A DNA stretch of 64,000 bases from Pogonophryne albipinna. Taxonomy: Eukaryota > Chordata > Actinopteri > Perciformes > Artedidraconidae. The position numbers and the translations under genes were made by a program. Shown here one piece after another: positions 59,201 through 64,000 of this stretch. Each line of letters starts with the position of its first letter. Within the stretch, counting starts at the first letter, position 1. The stretch spans positions 18,553,401-18,617,400 of the forward strand of contig CM053260.1 in the NCBI GenBank assembly GCA_028583405.1, in the 5' to 3' direction. A model generated the notes under the pieces. That model worked only from the letters and a program-made list of their open reading frames with translations, had not been told where the DNA came from and made no database searches.

Positions 59201-60960
59201 GTGAAAAAGTATTGATCTAATCTTCTGTATTGCTTTGCGTGCTGGAAGGAAAGGTGTACCTTTGCGGGAAGCAGAATCCCAGTAAGAAGAAATCTTCATT
59301 TTAGCCAATGAGCAAGTCACCTCTTGCACCTAGGTCAGAGGACAATCTTTTTAGTCAACTAATCTTACATATTTTAAGAAAAACAAGCATTGGAAGACTG
59401 AGAGTCTGAGACCAATAAAATTATGACTAATTTAAGTTTTTAAAAAGGGGAACTACAAAGTCATCAGCCCGCTGTCAGCCACCAAGCATAAAATGTATCT
59501 CTGTAATGCATCAGTCAGAGATCCACGGATGTAACATACCTTATTGTCCTGGTGGGAGCTTTTCTTGGACCCTTTCTTTGACTTTCTGCCCTTCCATTCA
59601 CCTGTGCTCTTTTCTTTGCAAGGCTCTGCAGCAGTCTGTGCAGCAGGCATCTCAATCTTGGAATGAAATTGGTATCGTCCACTCTCTGTATCATGGTAGT
59701 AGTAAATGCCTGTGTTGGCATCATAGTACAGCTGACTGGCCTGAGGACGAGAAATGTGTTTAAAAATCAGATGACTGGGACGAAAAAATATATGCTGCTT
59801 AACATATTCTGCTATATTAAGCCTTATTGTACTGAAAAGGGTGTTTTTTGACATACCGAGTCGTAGTAGAAGCCTGTGCTGTGGTCATAGTACAACCCAG
59901 TCGTCTCATCAAAGACAAAGCCGGTCTGCGTCATAGCCTCTTCAGCAGTGGCCCTCAAAATATCAGCTATGGATCCTCCATCACCTTCCTGAATGAGACA
60001 ATGCCAATAATTAGTCATAACTCCAATTGCACTTATCCATATATATCAACATCTCCTTACTTCAGTATATGGGTTTAGTGAGGATTCACTTAATCGATAT
60101 GTGAAACTATCAATAGCATTCTAACATCGATTTCATGACATGATGTTAAAAGAAACGTGTGCAGTTACTTTTTATTCAAGTATCTTTATAATAAACAAAC
60201 CTCAGTTGTGACTTCAACACCGTTGTCAGACGTGGGGTTATCAACATCAGCTGCTGCAGCTGTTGTTGTTGTTTCATTTGGTGCTGAAACCCCTGCTGCG
60301 TTGCTGCCATCTGCTGCTTCTACTGCTGCTGCTTCTGCGTTCAGGCCTTCCTGACTGTCTGAAGCCTCTGGGTTCTGAGTGTTGCCCCCATAGTAGTAGT
60401 TGTAATAATCTGCAAAGGAATATTGAACCCTTAGTAACTATTTCCTCACTTTCGGACAAAAATACAAATGATAAATTAATGTATGTAATGTAAATACAAA
60501 ATCAACACACCAGTTTCTGTCCATACATATTCTTCCGTTTGATTTTCACTGTCAACTCTGTCTTTATCTTTCTTCTTTCGCTGATGAATCTCTGCGCTCA
60601 GCTGGTCGACCTGAAACAGATCAATTCAAAATGGCATACACTCTTAAAATGCTCGCTGTTATAACATGATAATGGGAATATGATTATTTAGACTGATTAA
60701 ACTCAGTGTTTTTGCAGAGATGTTTACCGTCTGTGTTGTTATCATTAATGGTGATTTCTTTAGTATGCACTGACCTGTTTTCTCAGGTCTTCGTTGTAGC
60801 TCTCTGTGTTCTGCTGGAGTCTTTCTGACTGCTTCAGTTGTTTCTGTAGCTTTGCCAGCTCGGCTCTGCACTCGTGGAGCTCCTGCTTCAACGACTCGAC
60901 TTTCAGACGGAGTTCCGTCCCTTCAGACTCAGTTTCATTTTCTCCATCTTCGTTCTCCAT
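56201..60960 (-). CDS. aggf1: angiogenic factor with G-patch and FHA domains 1
   Basis: Fourteen coding exons from the ATG at 60,960: to 60,775; 60,610-60,511; 60,409-60,201; 59,988-59,857; 59,740-59,540; 58,646-58,193; 58,040-57,932; 57,733-57,682; 57,593-57,492; 57,405-57,240; 57,038-56,956; 56,862-56,735; 56,651-56,552; 56,446-56,201. Phases join throughout; 755 aa (human 714). Order: coiled coil (about 15-62), OCRE aromatic repeats (about 185-240: GLYYDHSTGFYYDS, LYYDANTGIYYYHD), Lys/Ser-rich disordered exon, FHA (about 430-530, with GREKS, SKFHAE, GSQNGT), G-patch (about 645-690: MLEKMGWKKGEGLGKEG). AGGF1 is known as an angiogenic factor and as a nuclear protein with spliceosome-type domains. 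An in-frame upstream ATG in a 5' exon (61,513-61,480) would add 15 residues. The start at 60,960 has the stronger context and a family-like N-terminal length. Confidence 0.96.
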
Positions 60961-61094
60961 TATATCAACTGTAGACATTGAGATTCAGCTTTAGAATTTA
61001 TACATGAACTGCTTCAGAGCGGGAACTAAAGCTAACTCAGCGAACGTTGGCGTTATGCAATATGCATACTAATATATACTACATAGGCTATTAA

Positions 61095-61406
61095 CAGTGG
61101 TGGGAAGTAACTAAGTACATTTACTCAAGTACTGTACTTAAGTACACATTTGAGGTACTTTTGCTTTACCTGAGTATTTTGATTTTATACCACTTTATGC
61201 TTTCTTTATAGTGTGGTATTGGTACTTGTACTCAGAATAATTGAAATACTTTATTCTACACTGCCTATTAATTGTTCTACACAGCACCAGCCCTAATTAG
61301 GCACACATATTAACAGACCGCTGACCTTAATTTGGCCCAGTGGTGTAAAGTAACTAAGTACATACTTTTGCTTAATTACAAGATCACAGTACTTCTCCCA
61401 CCTCTG
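61095..61406. mobile_element. nested fragments of a teleost MITE (CAGTGGTG/CACCTCTG ends)
   Basis: A head CAGTGGTGGGAAGTAACTAA starts at 61,095. A second head CAGTGGTGTAAAGTAACTAA starts at 61,338. A terminal block ACTTCTCCCACCTCTG ends at 61,406. Heads and end are imperfect inverted repeats. No clean 8-bp duplication is visible, so the copies are truncated or recombined. The block lies in aggf1 intron 1. Confidence 0.6.
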
Positions 61407-61479
61407 CCGCTGAGCGTTACTGTGCCAACCGAACGCTGTAGCTAAAGTTAGCCCTGCCATAAAGTGTAACTTTTCTTAC

Positions 61480-61560
61480 CGTTTGCGTCGTTTTCGTGTC
61501 TTTGGCAGTGCATTTCCAGTCAGCACGACAAATGAACCCACCTGAAAGTTGAAAATAAAC
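61480..61560 (-). other. aggf1: aggf1 5' exon and promoter side
   Basis: On the minus strand the exon ends GACGCAAACG|GTAAGA at 61,480 and splices to the acceptor CTACAG before 60,968. It contains ATG at 61,513, which stays open through the splice into the main frame. The transcription start is probably a little above 61,513. Confidence 0.6.
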
Positions 61561-64000
61561 ATGTTGTAACTGCTCTGTAAATCCGACACACTCGAGTACA
61601 TGTTTTGATGATATTTAAACAGTTACAGTTATAAACGTGTTTACTGTCCACCCTTTTCAACCGCCATTTGCTATGGCTCAAATATTACGTCACAACGGAA
61701 TTGCTTCTTCTTCGGGCTTGGCGGACTTCTTATAAATCTGACACATCCTCGGGAAACGTACTGCCACCCATCGACGAAACAATGTTCATAGTTTATCAGC
61801 AAACTAGTTTATTTAGTACATTTATTTCGTCTTTTATCCTTTTTATGTTCAAATGACCGTATCGTAATTTACTTGCTCTAAACTATGGTCTTTACGTCAA
61901 CGTGTTTTACTATGGAGCCGGGTAAGTGTCACAAGATAGCATACAAAGCTCAATTTACTCTCACTTCTCACAAACGCACTGTTCTGTATTAATTTAGAGT
62001 ACAGTGGACAACAGATAGTCCAGGAAATTATTTTCCGCAGAATAACTTTCTCTGGTTTACACACCATTAGGTGAATGCTAATTAACTTGATTTTAGTACA
62101 TAATACTTATCATGGAAAAACGATATTGACTTCAAAATCTTTTAGATTTTAGAGTCTCTTGTAATGAGTGTGCTAAGATTCTCAGTTAATAGGCGATAAT
62201 AGTTGTACATTATAAAAGGTGCTAAATTAAAGGGAAGTCAATGGCAAATAAACCTGGATTATCAGCTAGGTTTATGTGATGAGGCCCCCCAAAACAATCC
62301 TTGGGGTCAAATCGTGTCAATTTCTTTGAAAAGTTACTTAAGAATACGCACAACTAAAGCTCCAAATCAGCTGATGTCATATTAGGTAAAAGGTTGGTTT
62401 TTATTGGTGTTTATATATTGTTAATTAGGTATTTAAATTGGTGATGTTTGTTGCAATCCTTTTCAGCAATGTGTTTTGTCTTTGCTAGGTGCACTGTGCG
62501 GGTGTGCCTATGCAATTTTCCCACTAGATGTTGCTGCAGCACACTGATTCTGTTCAGCTCAGAGTGAAATCGTGTCTTTTCATGGCTTGATACAGTAGTT
62601 GCTCATTTCTGACAGGATGTGGTCAATCTAAAGTCAAAGCGAAACATGTTCATCTAGTACCTTGCACTCCTCGCTGTTAGTTGATTACTGTTGATGACTG
62701 TTTGTCACTGTCCATATAGAGCTGTCACTTTAGTTTGCCTCTCACTTGTGTAAGGGCAAATCAGGACTACAAACATATGGTTATATTGTTGCACACATTA
62801 TCTGTGTCAGTGGCCTTTGTTCCACTTATCCTTCCTCTTCCTCCTTTGTTACTCAAAACACACAAAACAATTCTTCTAGTCACATTTAATCTGCTTCCTA
62901 CTCTCTTGTGCCTACACTTATTTTAGGCTCCAGAGGAGGGGCTACGTGTAAGGATGTTGCTCCACTATTGTCTTCTAAAAATGAGACACAGTTTCTATTT
63001 ATGGCAAGTGTGTTTAATACTACTACTGAAGAAGACACAGAGTAAATATATCATGTTCTTATGTGCAAATAGTATGTCTGCATTCTTTCAGACACTTGAG
63101 CTTTTAAGGGACAGGGCAGCTTTGTCAGAAAAATATTGTTACTAAATGTTAAGCCTGACATGGAGACTAAACAGAAATGTGTCATTAGTCACATTTGGAC
63201 AGACACGGGCAGATTTTGAGTTGTTGTGGCAACAGAGAAGAGGCCAGACTTGTTTTTCCTTCTGCTTTTAGTCACTTTCTGTTTTTTGTTAAAATGGGCT
63301 TTTGGGTTCATCCCTCAGTGTTTGAAATCTGAGCTCTTTCGCGTTGTGTTTGGATTTTGGTGGAGCTTCACTCCTAGTCAAGACGTCTGGTGGCTGTGGT
63401 GGTCTTTTATCTGGAAACATTACTGCTTACTGATGTGTATTGATGCCATTTTTAGACTAGAAAAAACAGACATAAAGCTGTCACCTGTGGGAACAATTGG
63501 TTTGTTTTGAAAGGAAAAAGACGGAGGTGCTCACTTCAGGTTTTAAGTGTGTTCCTAAAAATAATGGCAATTAAAGTTGAACTTAATGCAACAAGCAACC
63601 ATTAAGAATAAGACAATAACTTAAGTAAACAGACAGAGTTTAATATCTTTCCCATTTCTATTTTGAAAAATAACATCCGTAGAGCAGAAAACACACCACA
63701 ATCGCACCTCCCATTCAAGGTTATTCATTTGCTGTATCTTTGTTTATTACTGAAATAAAACCTAATTGTTGATCAAGGATTATAAACAAGGATGGCTCCA
63801 TTATGTGTTAAGACAGTATTCTTTGTTGTAATGGGCCTTATCGACTGAGGGTCTCCAATGTTGTTCAGTGAATTCAAAAATAGGACTGCTGCTTTTGTTA
63901 GCCAACATTTAACAGACAGGAAAGATAAACTATCTCCAGAATAAAGGCACACATTGATCATTGGACTCCAGTGATAATCTCTTTGTACTACTACCCCATC
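61561..64000. other. no gene recognised upstream of aggf1
   Basis: The first 350 bp may hold the aggf1 promoter. The remainder is AT-rich. A hydrophobic 94-codon plus frame at 63,226 (Trp/Phe/Leu-rich) has no family pattern or splice context and reads as chance. Nothing else is supported. Confidence 0.5.

Noticed and set aside
63226..63510. 94-codon hydrophobic frame suggestive of a membrane protein
   Set aside because: Composition is simply TTT/TGG-rich DNA; no conserved motif, leader or splice context.

Overview
This window is animal nuclear DNA, most likely from a ray-finned (percomorph-type) fish. Genes are split by GT-AG introns. Long gene-free stretches carry CA/GT microsatellites, hAT-type DNA transposons, an L2-type LINE 3' end and a tRNA-derived SINE, all typical of teleost genomes. 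The recognisable proteins are clear vertebrate orthologues. There are no bacterial operons, CRISPR arrays or viral genes. Exon borders were placed by eye from splice consensus, reading-frame continuity and knowledge of the vertebrate families.

Layout. (1) 1-14,900: no protein-coding gene found; simple repeats and possible regulatory blocks. (2) 16,702-18,185 (minus): a three-exon gene for a Myb/SANT-like DNA-binding protein of 267 aa (MSANTD/Harbinger Myb type). It is head-to-head with (3) stx18 (plus, 18,619-35,998), an 11-exon gene for the ER Qa-SNARE syntaxin-18 (321 aa). Its 10-kb intron 1 holds a pure (GT)125 tract and an L2 tail remnant; intron 2 holds a larger L2 3' fragment. (4) 36,974-37,630: a SINE and a MITE fragment lie between the convergent ends of stx18 and (5) nsg1 (minus, 38,796-42,809), four coding exons for a 186-aa neuronal endosomal membrane protein. 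A 161-bp hAT MITE with a perfect 8-bp target duplication sits in an nsg1 intron. (6) 43,100-50,600: gene-poor, with a (CA)56 tract and one weak first-exon candidate. (7) 50,613-55,404: a transposon-dense block. It contains a hAT element with a 138-bp foldback, a 1.5-kb tandem duplication that starts inside that element and copies a possible first exon, and a second hAT element with a BED-finger remnant. (8) aggf1 (minus, 56,201 to about 61,513): 15 recognisable exons for the angiogenic factor with OCRE, FHA and G-patch domains. (9) 61,520-64,000: no gene recognised.

The genes do not form a pathway. Stx18 and Nsg1 both act in membrane traffic (Golgi-to-ER and endosomal), while Aggf1 is a nuclear/secreted G-patch protein. 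I did not find a convincing new biological system. The observations most worth a second look are the near-perfect foldback at 50.7-51.0 kb, the recent tandem duplication that doubles an exon-like unit coding for a predicted myristoylated N-terminus, and the Harbinger-derived Myb gene sharing a promoter region with stx18.
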